A DNA stretch of 64,000 nt from Betaproteobacteria bacterium (GTDB lineage: Bacteria; Pseudomonadota; Gammaproteobacteria; Burkholderiales; JACQAP01). Numbering within the stretch: the first letter of the stretch is position 1; the number at the start of each line of letters is the position of its first letter. Both the position numbers and the translations under genes were made by a program. The stretch covers positions 62,001-126,000 of the forward strand of contig JACQAP010000019.1 of NCBI GenBank assembly GCA_016194905.1, read 5' to 3'. Below, piece after piece: positions 42,257 to 53,324 of the stretch. The notes under the pieces were generated by a model. That model made no database searches, was not told the origin of the DNA, and saw only the letters and a program-made list of their open reading frames with translations.

Positions 42257-43108
42257 TTATTGGGCAGCGACCTGCAATTTCCTGGTGTACTGCTGGAAGC
42301 GGGTCGCGTTCTGCGGCGCCTTGATCGAATCGAGCGTCGTGAGTCCGGGCGCAAGCTGGTCGAGCCGCGCCTGGGGCAACGGATGGGTCTTGTAGAGCAA
42401 CGTCAGGAACGTGTCCTTGGGGTCCGCGCTGGCGAGCGTGGTCAACACCGCAGGCAATCCGTAGGGGTCGTAACCCGCGCGGGTTGCAAGGACAACGCCC
42501 ATGCGATCGGCTTCGAACTCATCGGACTTGTCCAGGCCGCGTGCGTACAGTTCCTTGGTCGGACCAGCCAGCTTCTTGACCAGCTCGGCGTGCTTGTTGT
42601 CGGTTGCGGCCGCCACGCCTTCGCCGAGCAGACTTGCGAATGCAGATTTGCGCAGCGCTTTCAGATGATGTTTCTGGTTCACGTGCGCCACTTCGTGGCC
42701 GAGCACACCGGCCAGTTCGGCTTCGTTGCGCAGCTGCTTCATCATGCCCTTGGTGATGATGATGTAGCCGCCGGGCGTGGCAAACGCATTGATGTGGTCC
42801 GAATCGTTGACGCCGAAATGCCAGGGCAGGTTCGGGCGCTCCGATTGCTGGGCCACCCACAGGCCGACTTCGTTCACGTAGTGTTGCAGTTCCGGATCGT
42901 CGTACAGCGGGCGGGCGCCCAGCAGCGTTTCAGTCATGCTCTGGCCGATCTGGATTTCCTCGGGCTCCTTTACTTCACGCAGATTGCCGACGCTCTTAAC
43001 GACCGAGCCAATATCCACGTTTTTCATGTCGAACCCACCGCCGGATTTGCAGCCGCCGAGTACGACTGCGGCGATCAATGCGGGTACCACCAGCCTGAGG
43101 GCGCTCAT
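42257..43108 (-). CDS. M48-family periplasmic metalloprotease (lipoprotein)
   Basis: A 283-residue zinc protease with a lipobox signal (VVLGGC, Cys19) and the complete motif HEVAH in GVLGHEVAHVNQKHH, plus the third-ligand helix DEFEADRMGVVLATRAGYD. It resembles the N-terminal protease part of BepA/YfgC but lacks a TPR domain. Family members control outer-membrane protein quality. Its ATG overlaps the end of the SH3 gene by 4 nt, so the two proteins probably work together. Confidence 0.9.
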   Translation of the reverse strand: MSALRLVVPALIAAVVLGGCKSGGGFDMKNVDIGSVVKSVGNLREVKEPEEIQIGQSMTETLLGARPLYDDPELQHYVNEVGLWVAQQSERPNLPWHFGVNDSDHINAFATPGGYIIITKGMMKQLRNEAELAGVLGHEVAHVNQKHHLKALRKSAFASLLGEGVAAATDNKHAELVKKLAGPTKELYARGLDKSDEFEADRMGVVLATRAGYDPYGLPAVLTTLASADPKDTFLTLLYKTHPLPQARLDQLAPGLTTLDSIKAPQNATRFQQYTRKLQVAAQ

Positions 43109-43632
43109 TTCTTCTCCTTGAGCGGCTTGCCGCGCTCATCGAAGTAGGCGACCGGTCTTGTCGCGAGCTTGCCGCTCTCGGCGAGCTTGGCGGCTTCCGC
43201 GGTCGTGGCTGCGAAGCTCTTCATCTTTTCCACTTCCGCGGCATTCGGCTTGGCCTTGGCAAGATCTTCCTCGGAGAAGCCGCGCACGCCGGTGGTGACC
43301 GTGGAAGTTGTCGCCGGGCGCGGTCGATTGCCGATGCCGAGCGCGGACAGCAGGTTGCCGCCGCTCTGCGGCTTCTGGTCAGGGCTGCCGAGCCGCACAG
43401 ACAGCATGCGTATCCAGCCTTGTCGGGCGTCGGCGGCCTTGATCTGCATCCAGGCGCCCTGGCGCATCACGATTTCCACCGTCGTCTTCTCTGGCAGCGT
43501 GGCGACCGTATCGGCATCGAGGAAGGGTTTGTCCTTCAGCTCGGTGGCTTTCAGCGTGTAGCCGGTTTCCGCCGCGTACGCCGTCGGAATCAGCAACGCC
43601 AGCAGGGCAACCAGCCGTGCCAGGGTTCTCAT
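43105..43632 (-). CDS. SH3-domain periplasmic protein
   Basis: A 175-residue exported protein with a signal peptide (cleavage after AYA), one bacterial SH3-like domain (about 25-80, TGYTLKATELKDKPFLDADT...QGWIRMLSVRLG) and a helical C-terminal tail. Such domains bind cell-wall peptides or proteins. It is coupled to the M48 protease gene downstream, and its start overlaps the end of the CHASE2 cyclase gene upstream. A shortened duplicate is at 41915-42241. Confidence 0.82.
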   Translation of the reverse strand: MRTLARLVALLALLIPTAYAAETGYTLKATELKDKPFLDADTVATLPEKTTVEIVMRQGAWMQIKAADARQGWIRMLSVRLGSPDQKPQSGGNLLSALGIGNRPRPATTSTVTTGVRGFSEEDLAKAKPNAAEVEKMKSFAATTAEAAKLAESGKLATRPVAYFDERGKPLKEKK

Positions 43633-45464
43633 AGGGCGACTTTCCTCTTCGGTTCGAACAACGCGACTTCCTGCGTCCTGCCTTTCACTTTATAGAGTCC
43701 ACGCGGAACAAAGTCAAAGGCGTCCGGGCACAGGCGCATGGTGTCTTCGGATACCAGAATCCGCGCCACGCCTTTGGTAAGACCCTCGACCCGGCTCGCC
43801 AGGTTCACCGTATCGCCGATGGCGGTATATTCGCGCCGTTGCTCGGAGCCGATCAAGCCGACGACCGCGGGTCCCGAGTGAATGCCGATTCCGACATCGA
43901 AATCTGCGCCGCGGTCGTCGAGATCTTTCCTGAACGCATCCAGTGTATCCGCCATCTCCAGCGCGCATTGGATTGCGTGCTCGGCATTCTTGGCATCGTC
44001 GAGCGGCGCGCCCCAGATGGCCATGATGCAATCGCCGATGAACTTGTCGAGCGCACCGCCGTTACGAAAAATCACTTCCACCTGCCGGCTGAAATAGCGA
44101 TTGAGCAGGCTGACCACCTCCTGTGGAGTACGCGATTCGGAAAGCGTAGTGAATCCACGTATGTCGGAGAACAGCAGAGTGACCTGGCGGCTTTCGCCTT
44201 CGCGCGAAAGTCCGCCGTGGGCAATCAATTCCTTGACCACATGCGGATTGACGAACCGTGAAAATTCCCTGACCGCCTGCTCGCGTTCGCGCCTCTCGCG
44301 CAGATATTCCTGGAGCGCCGCGATGAAAAAGAAAACCAGGGCAAACAGCAATGGCCGCAGCATGGGCACTAACAGCAGCTTGCCGATTGCGACATACTGC
44401 GCAGCCACGAGGACCACCGAAACAAGCAACAGTGCGCCGCCGAGTTTCAACGTATGCAGGTGCGCTCGGAATCCTGCATACAACAGAACCAGCAGCGCCA
44501 GCATAATCGCCGCTGGCCATATCGCCGGGACCTGGTGCAGATAATTCCGGTTCTTGAGGTTGTCCAGCGCGCCGGCCAGGATATCAATGCCGTCGTACAA
44601 CGAGCCCACCGGCGTTGGCCGTATGTCGTGCAACCCGCTGGCGGTCACACCGATGACGACGATCTTGTCCTTGAACTCATTAGGATCGCGCTTGCGCTGC
44701 TGGCTGTTGAAATCGATGTACAGATCGGAATAGGACACATGCGGGCGCCCGGCCTTTCCGCCGGGCCAACTGAGCAGGATGGATCCGGTATCCGGTACGG
44801 CCATGCCAAGATCCTGCGCCACCCGCGCCGGCAAGGAGGGAATTTTCCAGCCGTAGGCATTCTGGTAGACGAAGTAGCGGCGGCCGATGCCGTCCGCGTC
44901 GGCGAGGAAATCGATGGTGCCGAGACGCCAGTTCTCGGGAATCAGCGCCTTCGGCAACCCGACATTCAGCATGGCGTTCTGGTCCGCCTGCGGGCCGGAG
45001 AATGCGCCGAGCGCGGCCTGCATTTCCGCGATCGGCACGCCGTACGGATCGCCCGCGGGATCCTGACGCACGGTTGGGAAGAACACGTTGGCGTAGCGTG
45101 CAACTGCCTTGTTGAACAACTCGTCCGCATCCAGCCGATAGATGTCCGGCTCGAAGAACATGATGTCGAACACGATGGCGCGCGGTTTTTGCGCCGCAAT
45201 GCCCTGCACCAATTCGCCGTGCACCGAGCGTGGCCATGGCCAGCGTCCGGCATAGTCGGCGAGTTGATCGAGACTGTGTTCGTCTGCGGCAACGACCACG
45301 ATGTCCGGGTCCGGTTTGATCTTCCCGGCCTGGGCGGCGACGAAGAGGTCGGAAAAACGCGCTTCGGCGGAACGCAGCCAGTTCAGCCAGGAGAACTCCA
45401 AGAGGGCCGCGACCACAATCGCGGCAAGCAGCAGGAAGAGCGGTTTTGCAGATAGGTGCGGCAC
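43629..45464 (-). CDS. CHASE2-domain adenylate/guanylate cyclase (class III)
   Basis: A 611-residue inner-membrane sensor. It has an N-terminal helix, a periplasmic CHASE2 domain (about 30-320), three membrane helices (about 335-405) and a C-terminal class III cyclase domain (about 435-600). The metal aspartates lie in LFSDIRGF and GDCIMAIWGAP, and the transition-state region reads EYTAIGDTVNLASR. Lys in DKFIGD and Thr in EYTAIGD favour ATP as substrate. The SH3 and M48 genes follow in the same transcription unit. The ligand sensed is unknown. Confidence 0.92.
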   Translation of the reverse strand: MPHLSAKPLFLLLAAIVVAALLEFSWLNWLRSAEARFSDLFVAAQAGKIKPDPDIVVVAADEHSLDQLADYAGRWPWPRSVHGELVQGIAAQKPRAIVFDIMFFEPDIYRLDADELFNKAVARYANVFFPTVRQDPAGDPYGVPIAEMQAALGAFSGPQADQNAMLNVGLPKALIPENWRLGTIDFLADADGIGRRYFVYQNAYGWKIPSLPARVAQDLGMAVPDTGSILLSWPGGKAGRPHVSYSDLYIDFNSQQRKRDPNEFKDKIVVIGVTASGLHDIRPTPVGSLYDGIDILAGALDNLKNRNYLHQVPAIWPAAIMLALLVLLYAGFRAHLHTLKLGGALLLVSVVLVAAQYVAIGKLLLVPMLRPLLFALVFFFIAALQEYLRERREREQAVREFSRFVNPHVVKELIAHGGLSREGESRQVTLLFSDIRGFTTLSESRTPQEVVSLLNRYFSRQVEVIFRNGGALDKFIGDCIMAIWGAPLDDAKNAEHAIQCALEMADTLDAFRKDLDDRGADFDVGIGIHSGPAVVGLIGSEQRREYTAIGDTVNLASRVEGLTKGVARILVSEDTMRLCPDAFDFVPRGLYKVKGRTQEVALFEPKRKVAL

Positions 45465-45493
45465 GCGCGCAGTCTACAAAAAAAGACAGCGGA

Positions 45494-45598
45494 AAGGTGA
45501 AAGAGAAAAGTGAAATTCAAAAGCAACGGCAACCGCCGCCCTTCGCTTCTCCACTTTCACCTTTGACCTTTGACCTTTTCCCTTTTCCCTTTCACCTG
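45494..45598. repeat. Inverted-repeat element, family 2
   Basis: The left arm AAGGTGAAAGAGAAAAGTGA (from 45494) is inverted in a right arm (45551-45598) built of about 7-nt units such as GGTCAAA. It lies between metF and the cyclase gene and is non-coding. Confidence 0.6.
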
Positions 45599-45601
45599 CT
45601 T

Positions 45602-46465
45602 TTACAGTCCGAGGCGTTGCCAGATGGTACTGGCCGGCCCCGCCTGGTTCAGGGTGTAGAAATGCAATCCCGGGGCGCCGGCTTCGAGCAGCTTTTCGCA
45701 TAACGCGGTCACCACATCGAGTCCGAAAGCGCGGATCGACGCAGCGTCGTCGCGATAGCCTTCCAGCTTGATACGCATCCAGCGCGGGATCTCCGCGCCG
45801 CAGGCATCCGAAAACCGGGCCAATTGGGAAAAATTGCCGATCGGCATGATACCCGGCACGATCGGGACGGTAATCCCGGCAGCCGCGCATTCGTCGACGA
45901 ACCGGAAATAGGCATCCGGATTGTAGAAATATTGTGTGATCGCCGAGTTTGCGCCAGCATCGATCTTGCGTTTGAAATTCTTCAGCTCGTCGGCAGCGTT
46001 GCGGGTCTGCGGATGGTATTCCGGATAGCAGGCCACCTCGACCTGGAACCAGTCGCCGGTCGTCTCGCGAATGAACGTCACCAACTCGTTCGCATATCTG
46101 AGCTCGCCGCCGGAAGCCAGGCCGGATGGCATGTCGCCGCGGAGCGCGACGACATGACGGATACCGCTTTCCCGGTAGCGCGACAACGTGGCCGCGATTT
46201 CCGCTTTGCTCGAAGCCACGCAAGAAAGATGCGGCGCGGCGTTCTGACCCGCGGCGCGAATTTCCAGCACGGTGTCCAGCGTGCCTTGCTGCGTGGATCC
46301 GCCAGCCCCGAAGGTCACAGAAAAGAAGCGCGGCTTCAACTGCGCGAGTTGCTGCCAGGTGGCGCGCAACTTCGCCTTGCCCTCCGGCGTCTTCGGCGGA
46401 AAGAATTCGAATGAGAAAACGCGGGAGGAGTGAGAGGTGCCCGCGGGATACCGGCCTTCGGCCAT
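45602..46465 (-). CDS. metF: Methylenetetrahydrofolate reductase MetF
   Basis: A 287-residue FAD enzyme that reduces 5,10-methylene-THF to 5-methyl-THF for methionine synthesis. It has FSFEFFPPKTPEG at the start, VTFGAGGSTQ, APHLSCV and RHVVALRGDMPSG. It follows ahcY, so both serve the SAM methyl cycle. The ATG at 46465 lies within a dispersed 37-bp repeat and has no clear ribosome site. A TTG at 46483 is an alternative, so the start is uncertain. Confidence 0.93.
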   Translation of the reverse strand: MAEGRYPAGTSHSSRVFSFEFFPPKTPEGKAKLRATWQQLAQLKPRFFSVTFGAGGSTQQGTLDTVLEIRAAGQNAAPHLSCVASSKAEIAATLSRYRESGIRHVVALRGDMPSGLASGGELRYANELVTFIRETTGDWFQVEVACYPEYHPQTRNAADELKNFKRKIDAGANSAITQYFYNPDAYFRFVDECAAAGITVPIVPGIMPIGNFSQLARFSDACGAEIPRWMRIKLEGYRDDAASIRAFGLDVVTALCEKLLEAGAPGLHFYTLNQAGPASTIWQRLGL

Positions 46466-46472
46466 AAGAGGT
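46436..46472 (+). repeat. 37-bp dispersed repeat, copy 2 (metF start)
   Basis: Read on the plus strand it begins GGTGCCCGCGGGATACCGGC and continues CTTCGGCCATAAG. It matches the copy at 16978-17014 at all but a few positions and covers the proposed metF start codon. Confidence 0.7.
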
Positions 46473-46640
46473 GAGGGGGTCAAAACTTGTTCACCGCTTT
46501 ATTTGAAGTTATCAGGCCTGCGATCAGACGAAAAACCCGATCCATCAGGGCTTCTACATCAGTCGAGTCGACGGCGTAGGTCAGCTCCGGTGCTATCACC
46601 AACTGGGTTCCCAGTTCGCTCACCCTTTACGCATCCGCTC

Positions 46641-48074
<1,434 letters not shown>

Positions 48075-48106
48075 CGACACTCTCCTTATAACGGAGCGCC
48101 GAAAAG

Positions 48107-48203
48107 ACAACGGCGCTCACAACCGGTTCAGGGATTGTGAGCGCCGTTAGTTCGTTTGCTGAGCCTGGCCTGTCCACAACGGAAGGTCGCAGCGCTCCTC
48201 AGC
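48107..48203 (-). promoter_or_regulatory. SAH riboswitch of ahcY
   Basis: The minus strand carries the conserved parts of the SAH riboswitch in order: GAGGAGCGCTGCGACC (from 48200), CCAGGCTCAGC (near 48165) and AACGGCGCTCAC (near 48148). The 5' GAGCGC can pair with GGCGCTC as the pseudoknot. The same 3' strand can instead form a 14-bp hairpin (48109-48122 with 48135-48148) followed by GTCTTTT, a terminator-like alternative. In known members, SAH binding turns ahcY on. Confidence 0.88.
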
Positions 48204-48211
48204 GAATTGCA

Positions 48212-48240
48212 ATTATAGGCGAGCCGGGAGGTTCCCGGAA
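48212..48240 (-). promoter_or_regulatory. Promoter of the ahcY leader
   Basis: A perfect TATAAT (48217-48212) has a poor -35 (TTCCGG, 48240-48235) 17 nt upstream. The predicted start near 48205 coincides with the 5' end of the riboswitch, which supports it. Confidence 0.55.
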
Positions 48241-48250
48241 AGCCGGTCGA

Positions 48251-49432
48251 TCAGGCGATTACGGCTTTCTTGATTCCCGCTTCCGACTTGAGTAACTCGA
48301 CTTTGTCCAGGTTTTCCCACGAAAACTCGGGTTCGTCGCGGCCGAAATGGCCGTACGCCGCCGTCTTCTCGTAAATCGGGCGCAGCAGATCGAGCATGGC
48401 CACGATGCCCTTGGGTCGCAGGTCGAAATGCTTCTGCACCAGTTGCGCGATTTTTTCGTCGCCGATCTTGCCGGTGCCGAACGTCGTGACCATCACGCTG
48501 GTGGGCTTGGCCACGCCAATCGCGTAGGACACCTGGATCTGGCACCTGGTCGCGAGCCCCGCGGCCACGATGTTCTTCGCCACATAACGCGCCGCATAAG
48601 CGGCGGATCGGTCGACTTTCGAGGGATCCTTGCCGGAGAACGCACCGCCGCCGTGAGGGGCCGCGCCGCCGTAGGTATCGACGATGATTTTGCGTCCGGT
48701 CAGTCCGCAGTCGCCCTGCGGTCCGCCGACGACAAAGCGGCCGGTGGGATTGACCAGGTAGTTGATCGCGCCCTTGATCAGGTTTTTCGGCAGCACCGGC
48801 TTGACGATTTCCTCGATCACGGCTTCGCGAATGTTTTCGAGGGCAATATCGGGCGAATGCTGGGTGGAAAGCACGACCGTGTCGATGGAATCCGGCCTGC
48901 CATTGACATAGCGGATGGTGACCTGGGACTTGGCATCCGGCCGCAACCACGGCAGGCGCCCGTCGCGGCGCAGTTCCGACTGGCGCTCGACCAGGCGATG
49001 CGCCAGATAAATCGGCAGCGGCATCAGCACCGGAGTCTCGTCGCAGGCATAGCCGAACATCAGACCCTGATCGCCGGCGCCCTGATTAAGCGGATCGTCG
49101 TGTGCCTTGTTGACGCCCTGTGCGATGTCCGGCGACTGTTTGTCGTAGGCAACCAGCACGGCGCAGCCGCGATAATCGATGCCATAGTCGGTATTGTCGT
49201 AACCGATGCGCTTGATGGTTTCACGCGCCACCTGCTGGAAGTCAACCACGGCATGGGTGGTGATTTCGCCGGCCATGACCACCAGGCCGGTGTTCACCAG
49301 CGTTTCTGCCGCTACTCGGGCGAATTTGTCCTGGGTTAAGATGGCGTCCAGCACGGCATCGGAAATCTGGTCGGCTACTTTGTCGGGATGACCTTCGGAC
49401 ACGGACTCGGATGTGAACAGAAAATCGCTCAT
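48251..49432 (-). CDS. metK: S-adenosylmethionine synthetase MetK
   Basis: A 393-residue enzyme that makes SAM from methionine and ATP. It has [20 protein letters not shown] at the start, the ATP loop [12 protein letters not shown] and the phosphate-binding [19 protein letters not shown]. The length is standard. The ATG at 49432 is fixed by the conserved N-terminus. It is upstream of ahcY and metF on the same strand, so three methyl-cycle genes are adjacent; a hairpin CCGGGA/TCCCGG (48224-48238) separates it from the ahcY promoter. Confidence 0.97.
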   Translation of the reverse strand: MSDFLFTSESVSEGHPDKVADQISDAVLDAILTQDKFARVAAETLVNTGLVVMAGEITTHAVVDFQQVARETIKRIGYDNTDYGIDYRGCAVLVAYDKQSPDIAQGVNKAHDDPLNQGAGDQGLMFGYACDETPVLMPLPIYLAHRLVERQSELRRDGRLPWLRPDAKSQVTIRYVNGRPDSIDTVVLSTQHSPDIALENIREAVIEEIVKPVLPKNLIKGAINYLVNPTGRFVVGGPQGDCGLTGRKIIVDTYGGAAPHGGGAFSGKDPSKVDRSAAYAARYVAKNIVAAGLATRCQIQVSYAIGVAKPTSVMVTTFGTGKIGDEKIAQLVQKHFDLRPKGIVAMLDLLRPIYEKTAAYGHFGRDEPEFSWENLDKVELLKSEAGIKKAVIA

Positions 49433-49467
49433 TTCGGGCACTCTGCAATCGATCAGGAAAGTCGTGC

Positions 49468-49495
49468 AGGATAGCAAAAGCCTGCCGAAAGACAA
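49468..49495 (-). promoter_or_regulatory. Possible promoter of metK
   Basis: The minus strand has TTGTCT (49495-49490), a 16-nt spacer and TATCCT (49473-49468), about 30 nt before the start codon. Confidence 0.35.
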
Positions 49496-49516
49496 AGTAA
49501 GAAATCGAATAACTTC

Positions 49517-50401
49517 ATGCTCATAAGGTTGTTGCGGGTGGTGGCCAAGCTGCCGCTTTCGTGGATTCACCTGGCGGGCGCTACGCTCGGTTGGCTGGTC
49601 TACTTGGTTTCCCCTTCCTACGCTTTCCGGCTTCGCGACAATCTCTTTCAAAGCAGACTATGGCGCGATGAAGCCGATTATCAGCGTTTGTTGCACGAAA
49701 ACATCGCCGAAAACGGTAAAGCGTCGACAGAATTGATTGCCGCCTGGTTTCGCCCGGTTCCCGATGCCATCAAGTTGATCGTGTCCTGCGAGGCGGCGCA
49801 CCTGGTCGAAGAGGCGCAACGGCGCGGCAAAGGAATCCTGTTCCTGACGCCTCACTTGGGCTGTTTCGACATCGCAGCGCTGTGGTTTGCTCAGCGCATT
49901 CCGATTACCGTACTGTACCGTCCTCCCAGAATGAAAATGCTGCAGCCGCTGATCGAAGCGGGGCGCGGCCGCGACAAGGTGATGCTGGCACCGGCGAATT
50001 TGTCCGGTGTGCGCCTTCTGTTGAAAGGTCTCAAGCGCGGCGAGTCGCTGGGAATCCTGCCTGATCAGGTGCCAAGCTTCGGTGAGGGCGTGTGGACGCA
50101 GTTCTTCGGCAGGCCGGCCTATACCATGACGCTGGTGGGACGATTGGTGGAAGCCACCGGTGCGACACCGATCATATTCATCGCCGAGCGGCTGCCGCGG
50201 GGTCGGGGCTATGTGCTTCGCTTTGCAAAAATAGACGAGGCCCTGGACCGCGAGAATGGTCCACGGGTGCTGAACGCGGCCATCGAGAAGATGGTGCGAC
50301 TCAAGCCCGGGCAATATCTGTGGAGTTACAACCGTTACAAGGTGCCGGCCGGTGCCCCGCCTCCCGACGCAAGCGCTGCTGCGAAAGACGCGCAGGGCTG
50401 A
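49517..50401 (+). CDS. LpxL/HtrB-type lipid A acyltransferase
   Basis: A 294-residue membrane-anchored acyltransferase of the LpxL-LpxM family, which adds secondary acyl chains to lipid A on the inner membrane. It has one N-terminal hydrophobic segment and the catalytic HX4D motif in TPHLGCFD, followed by [20 protein letters not shown]. It is divergent from metK. A second family member follows with a 1-nt stop/start overlap. The acyl donor cannot be assigned. Confidence 0.92.
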   Translation: MLIRLLRVVAKLPLSWIHLAGATLGWLVYLVSPSYAFRLRDNLFQSRLWRDEADYQRLLHENIAENGKASTELIAAWFRPVPDAIKLIVSCEAAHLVEEAQRRGKGILFLTPHLGCFDIAALWFAQRIPITVLYRPPRMKMLQPLIEAGRGRDKVMLAPANLSGVRLLLKGLKRGESLGILPDQVPSFGEGVWTQFFGRPAYTMTLVGRLVEATGATPIIFIAERLPRGRGYVLRFAKIDEALDRENGPRVLNAAIEKMVRLKPGQYLWSYNRYKVPAGAPPPDASAAAKDAQG

Positions 50402-51270
50402 TGCTGACTCGCCTCGCCATTGGCGTGTTCTGGCTGCTGCACTTTCTTCCCCTCGCAATTCTGGCGCGCATCGGGGCGATCGCCGGTCTCGCATTCATGG
50501 CCTTCGGTCGCGAGCGGCGGGAAGTGGCGCGAGCCAATCTGGCGCTATGTTTTCCGGGATGGGACAAAACACGCCGTGAGGTGGTGTTGCGGGCTCATTT
50601 CCGCGCTATCGGCAGAAGTTTTTTCGAGGCCGGTATCGTCTGGTGGGGATCCGAAGAGCGCATCCGGCGCATTGTGCGCATCGAAGGCGAGGAGCACGCA
50701 CGCGCCCGGGGCGACCGGCGCATCATCTTCCTAGTGCCGCATTTCGCCGGCATCGAGATGGAGGGACTGCGCATGTCGATGGACTATAAGGGCATGGCGG
50801 TTTACAGCCACCAGAAAAACCGCGTCTTCGACGAATTCCTGGTGCGCGTGCGTAGCCGGTTTCCGGGCACGCGCATGGTAGCGCGGCAGGAGGGCGTCAA
50901 GACGCTGCTGCGCGGATTCAAGGACGGTTTGGGCCTGCAACTTTCGCCCGACCTCGATCTCGGTCCGCGCGACGCGATATTCGTGCCGTTCTTCGGCGTT
51001 CAGACAGCGACCGTCACGGCGCTGTCGCGGCTCGCCCGGCTTGCCGATGCCGTCATCGTGCCGGTGGTGGTGCGCCAGTTGCCCGGCGGAGAAGGCTACG
51101 TGCTGCGCATATATCCGGCCTGGGAGAATTGTCCCGGCGAGAGTGTGGAGGCCGACACACGCCGCATGAATGCGTTCATCGAAGAGCGGGTCCTGGAAAT
51201 GCCCGAGCAGTATTACTGGGTGCACAAGCGGTTCAAGACGCGCCCGCCAGGCGAGCCTAGGTTCTACTGA
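50401..51270 (+). CDS. Second LpxL/LpxM-family acyltransferase
   Basis: A 289-residue paralogue of the preceding protein with an N-terminal membrane segment. The catalytic motif has Glu in place of Asp (VPHFAGIE, HX4E), and it continues with LSPDLDLGPRDAIFVPFFG. The ATG at 50401 overlaps the stop of the first acyltransferase gene. The pair probably gives lipid A its two secondary chains. Confidence 0.92.
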   Translation: MLTRLAIGVFWLLHFLPLAILARIGAIAGLAFMAFGRERREVARANLALCFPGWDKTRREVVLRAHFRAIGRSFFEAGIVWWGSEERIRRIVRIEGEEHARARGDRRIIFLVPHFAGIEMEGLRMSMDYKGMAVYSHQKNRVFDEFLVRVRSRFPGTRMVARQEGVKTLLRGFKDGLGLQLSPDLDLGPRDAIFVPFFGVQTATVTALSRLARLADAVIVPVVVRQLPGGEGYVLRIYPAWENCPGESVEADTRRMNAFIEERVLEMPEQYYWVHKRFKTRPPGEPRFY

Positions 51271-51311
51271 ATGTTCGCCAATCCGGATCTCAACACGATT
51301 TGCACCTGAGC

Positions 51312-51830
51312 ATGGCCGGCACGCTCGATTTCAGCATTTCCCCGGTGCGCGATGCAGACATTGCGCCGGTTTGCGCGCTGGCGCGCGAAATCTGGATGCA
51401 GCACTATCCGGGGATCATTACCGTCAAGCAGATAGAATACATGCTGGCGCAGCGCTATTCGCCGGACGCGATCCGTACGCAACTGCAGGCCGGCGAAGCT
51501 TGGTGGGACAAACTCGAAGTGCGCGGCGAACTTTGCGGTTTCGCGAGCTACGAGCGCGGGACCGAAGCGCGCGCGATGAAACTCGACAAACTCTACGTGC
51601 ATCAACTTGCCCGCGGCAAAGGCTACGGCGCGGCTCTGATCGATCAGGTGGCAAAGGCGGCCAGGCTGCAAGGCATGGACAGTTTGACTCTTCAGGTCAA
51701 CAAATACAACCATGGGTCGGTCGCCGCTTACCGGCGCCTCGGCTTCGAAGTGACGAAGACCGTGAAAGTGGACATCGGCAACGGTTTTTTCATGGACGAC
51801 TGCATCATGTCCAAGTCCCTTGTCGCCTGA
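51312..51830 (+). CDS. GNAT-family N-acetyltransferase
   Basis: A 172-residue acetyltransferase. The acetyl-CoA loop is [18 protein letters not shown] (R/QxxGxG/A form), followed by [21 protein letters not shown], the usual C-terminal half of a GNAT. The ATG at 51312 was chosen over a TTG at 51300. It lies between the acyltransferase and dapF genes. The acceptor is unknown. Confidence 0.9.
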   Translation: MAGTLDFSISPVRDADIAPVCALAREIWMQHYPGIITVKQIEYMLAQRYSPDAIRTQLQAGEAWWDKLEVRGELCGFASYERGTEARAMKLDKLYVHQLARGKGYGAALIDQVAKAARLQGMDSLTLQVNKYNHGSVAAYRRLGFEVTKTVKVDIGNGFFMDDCIMSKSLVA

Positions 51831-51840
51831 AGAGGTTCCC

Positions 51841-52671
51841 GTGCGACTGAAATTCACCAAAATGCACGGCGCGGGCAATGACTTCGTCGTCGTGGACGCC
51901 ACCCGCGCACCGCTGACGCTCGATGCCGCGAACATCCGCCGGCTGGCCGACCGCCATTTCGGCATCGGCTTCGACCAGATGCTGGTCGTCGAGCCGGCGC
52001 GCAGCCGGGACACCGATTTCTATTACAGAATCTTCAATGCGGACGGCGGCGAAGTCAGCCAGTGCGGCAACGGCGCGCGCTGCTTCGTGCGCTTCGTGCA
52101 CGACCAAGGTTTGTCCGGAAAGAACGCGATCCGCGTGGAGACGCGGTCGGGCATCATCGAACCGCGGCTGGAACAGGACGGCCGTGTTACGGTGAACATG
52201 GGCGTCCCGGAGTTCGAGCCGGCCAGAATCCCCTTCGTCGCAGAACGCCTCTCGCCGACTTACCGGCTCGAAGTCGACGGCGGTGCGCGCGAGATCAGCG
52301 CGTTGTCCATGGGCAATCCGCACGCGGTGCAGATCGTGTCCGACGTGGATGCCGCCCCGGTCGCCGGCGAAGGTCCGTTGATCGAGCGCCACCCGCGCTT
52401 TCCCGAGCGAGTCAATGCCGGATATATGCAGATCGTGGATCGCAGACATATTAAGCTGCGCGTGTTCGAGCGCGGGGCCGGCGAAACGCTGTCCTGCGGC
52501 ACCGGCGCCTGCGCGGCGGTGGCGGCCGGAATCGCGCGCGGGCTGCTGGATTCTCCGGTGAAAGTGGACACGCGTGGCGGGGTACTCGAAATCGCATGGC
52601 CGGGCGGGGCGCAACCGGTGTCGATGACCGGACCGGCGCAATCCGTATTCGAAGGTGAAATTGAGGTATAG
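51841..52671 (+). CDS. dapF: Diaminopimelate epimerase DapF
   Basis: A 276-residue cofactor-free epimerase that converts LL- to meso-diaminopimelate for lysine and peptidoglycan. The two active-site cysteines lie in [10 protein letters not shown] and [14 protein letters not shown]. The GTG at 51841 has AGAGG upstream and gives the family start [17 protein letters not shown]-type sequence. The dapF-DUF484-xerC order is conserved in many proteobacteria. Confidence 0.96.
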   Translation: MRLKFTKMHGAGNDFVVVDATRAPLTLDAANIRRLADRHFGIGFDQMLVVEPARSRDTDFYYRIFNADGGEVSQCGNGARCFVRFVHDQGLSGKNAIRVETRSGIIEPRLEQDGRVTVNMGVPEFEPARIPFVAERLSPTYRLEVDGGAREISALSMGNPHAVQIVSDVDAAPVAGEGPLIERHPRFPERVNAGYMQIVDRRHIKLRVFERGAGETLSCGTGACAAVAAGIARGLLDSPVKVDTRGGVLEIAWPGGAQPVSMTGPAQSVFEGEIEV

Positions 52672-52679
52672 AGAAAAGA

Positions 52680-53324
52680 ATGAGACCTGAAGACATTGCC
52701 CGTTACCTGAAGGACCATCCCGAGTTTTTCGAGCACTACGCCGACATGATCGGAGACATCTTGATACCGCATCCGCATGGCGGTCGGGCCATTCCGATCT
52801 CCGAACGCCAGATCATCAGCCTGCGGGAAAAGAACAAGATACTGGAAGGGAAGTTGCGCGAGTTGGTGGAGTACGGCGAGGAAAATGACGCCATAGGCGA
52901 ACGCGTGCACCGAGCTGCACTGGCGATGATAAAGCCTGCGAACCTGGAAGCTTTGCTGCAGGTGCTCTATTACAATCTGCGGGAGGATTTCGCGGTTCCG
53001 CACGTGACAATCCGATTGTGGAGCGAGTGGGATCATCCGCCGTTGCCGGAATTCGGGGCAAGCAGCCAGGAGGTCAGGGTATTCGCCGACAGCCTCAATC
53101 AACCGTATTGCAGCCACAAGCTCATGTTCGAAACCGCCGAGTGGTTCGGCGAAGCCGGCGGCCTGCTGAAGTCGTTTGCCTACATTACCCTGCGTACGGA
53201 CAGAGTATTCGGCCTGCTGGCGCTGGCAAGCGAAGATCCGCAACGCTTCTATCCCGGGATGGGCACGCTGTACCTCAAGCGCCTGGGGGAATTGATCAGT
53301 ACGTCGCTCGTGCGGTTCTTGTAG
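52680..53324 (+). CDS. DUF484-family protein (YigA-like)
   Basis: A 214-residue cytoplasmic protein with a GAF-like fold pattern. The N-terminus EDIARYLKDHPEFFEHY and the later SQRI-like segment ISERQIISLREKNKILEGKL are the DUF484 signature. It lies between dapF and xerC, as yigA does in E. coli. No function is established for the family. Confidence 0.9.
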   Translation: MRPEDIARYLKDHPEFFEHYADMIGDILIPHPHGGRAIPISERQIISLREKNKILEGKLRELVEYGEENDAIGERVHRAALAMIKPANLEALLQVLYYNLREDFAVPHVTIRLWSEWDHPPLPEFGASSQEVRVFADSLNQPYCSHKLMFETAEWFGEAGGLLKSFAYITLRTDRVFGLLALASEDPQRFYPGMGTLYLKRLGELISTSLVRFL

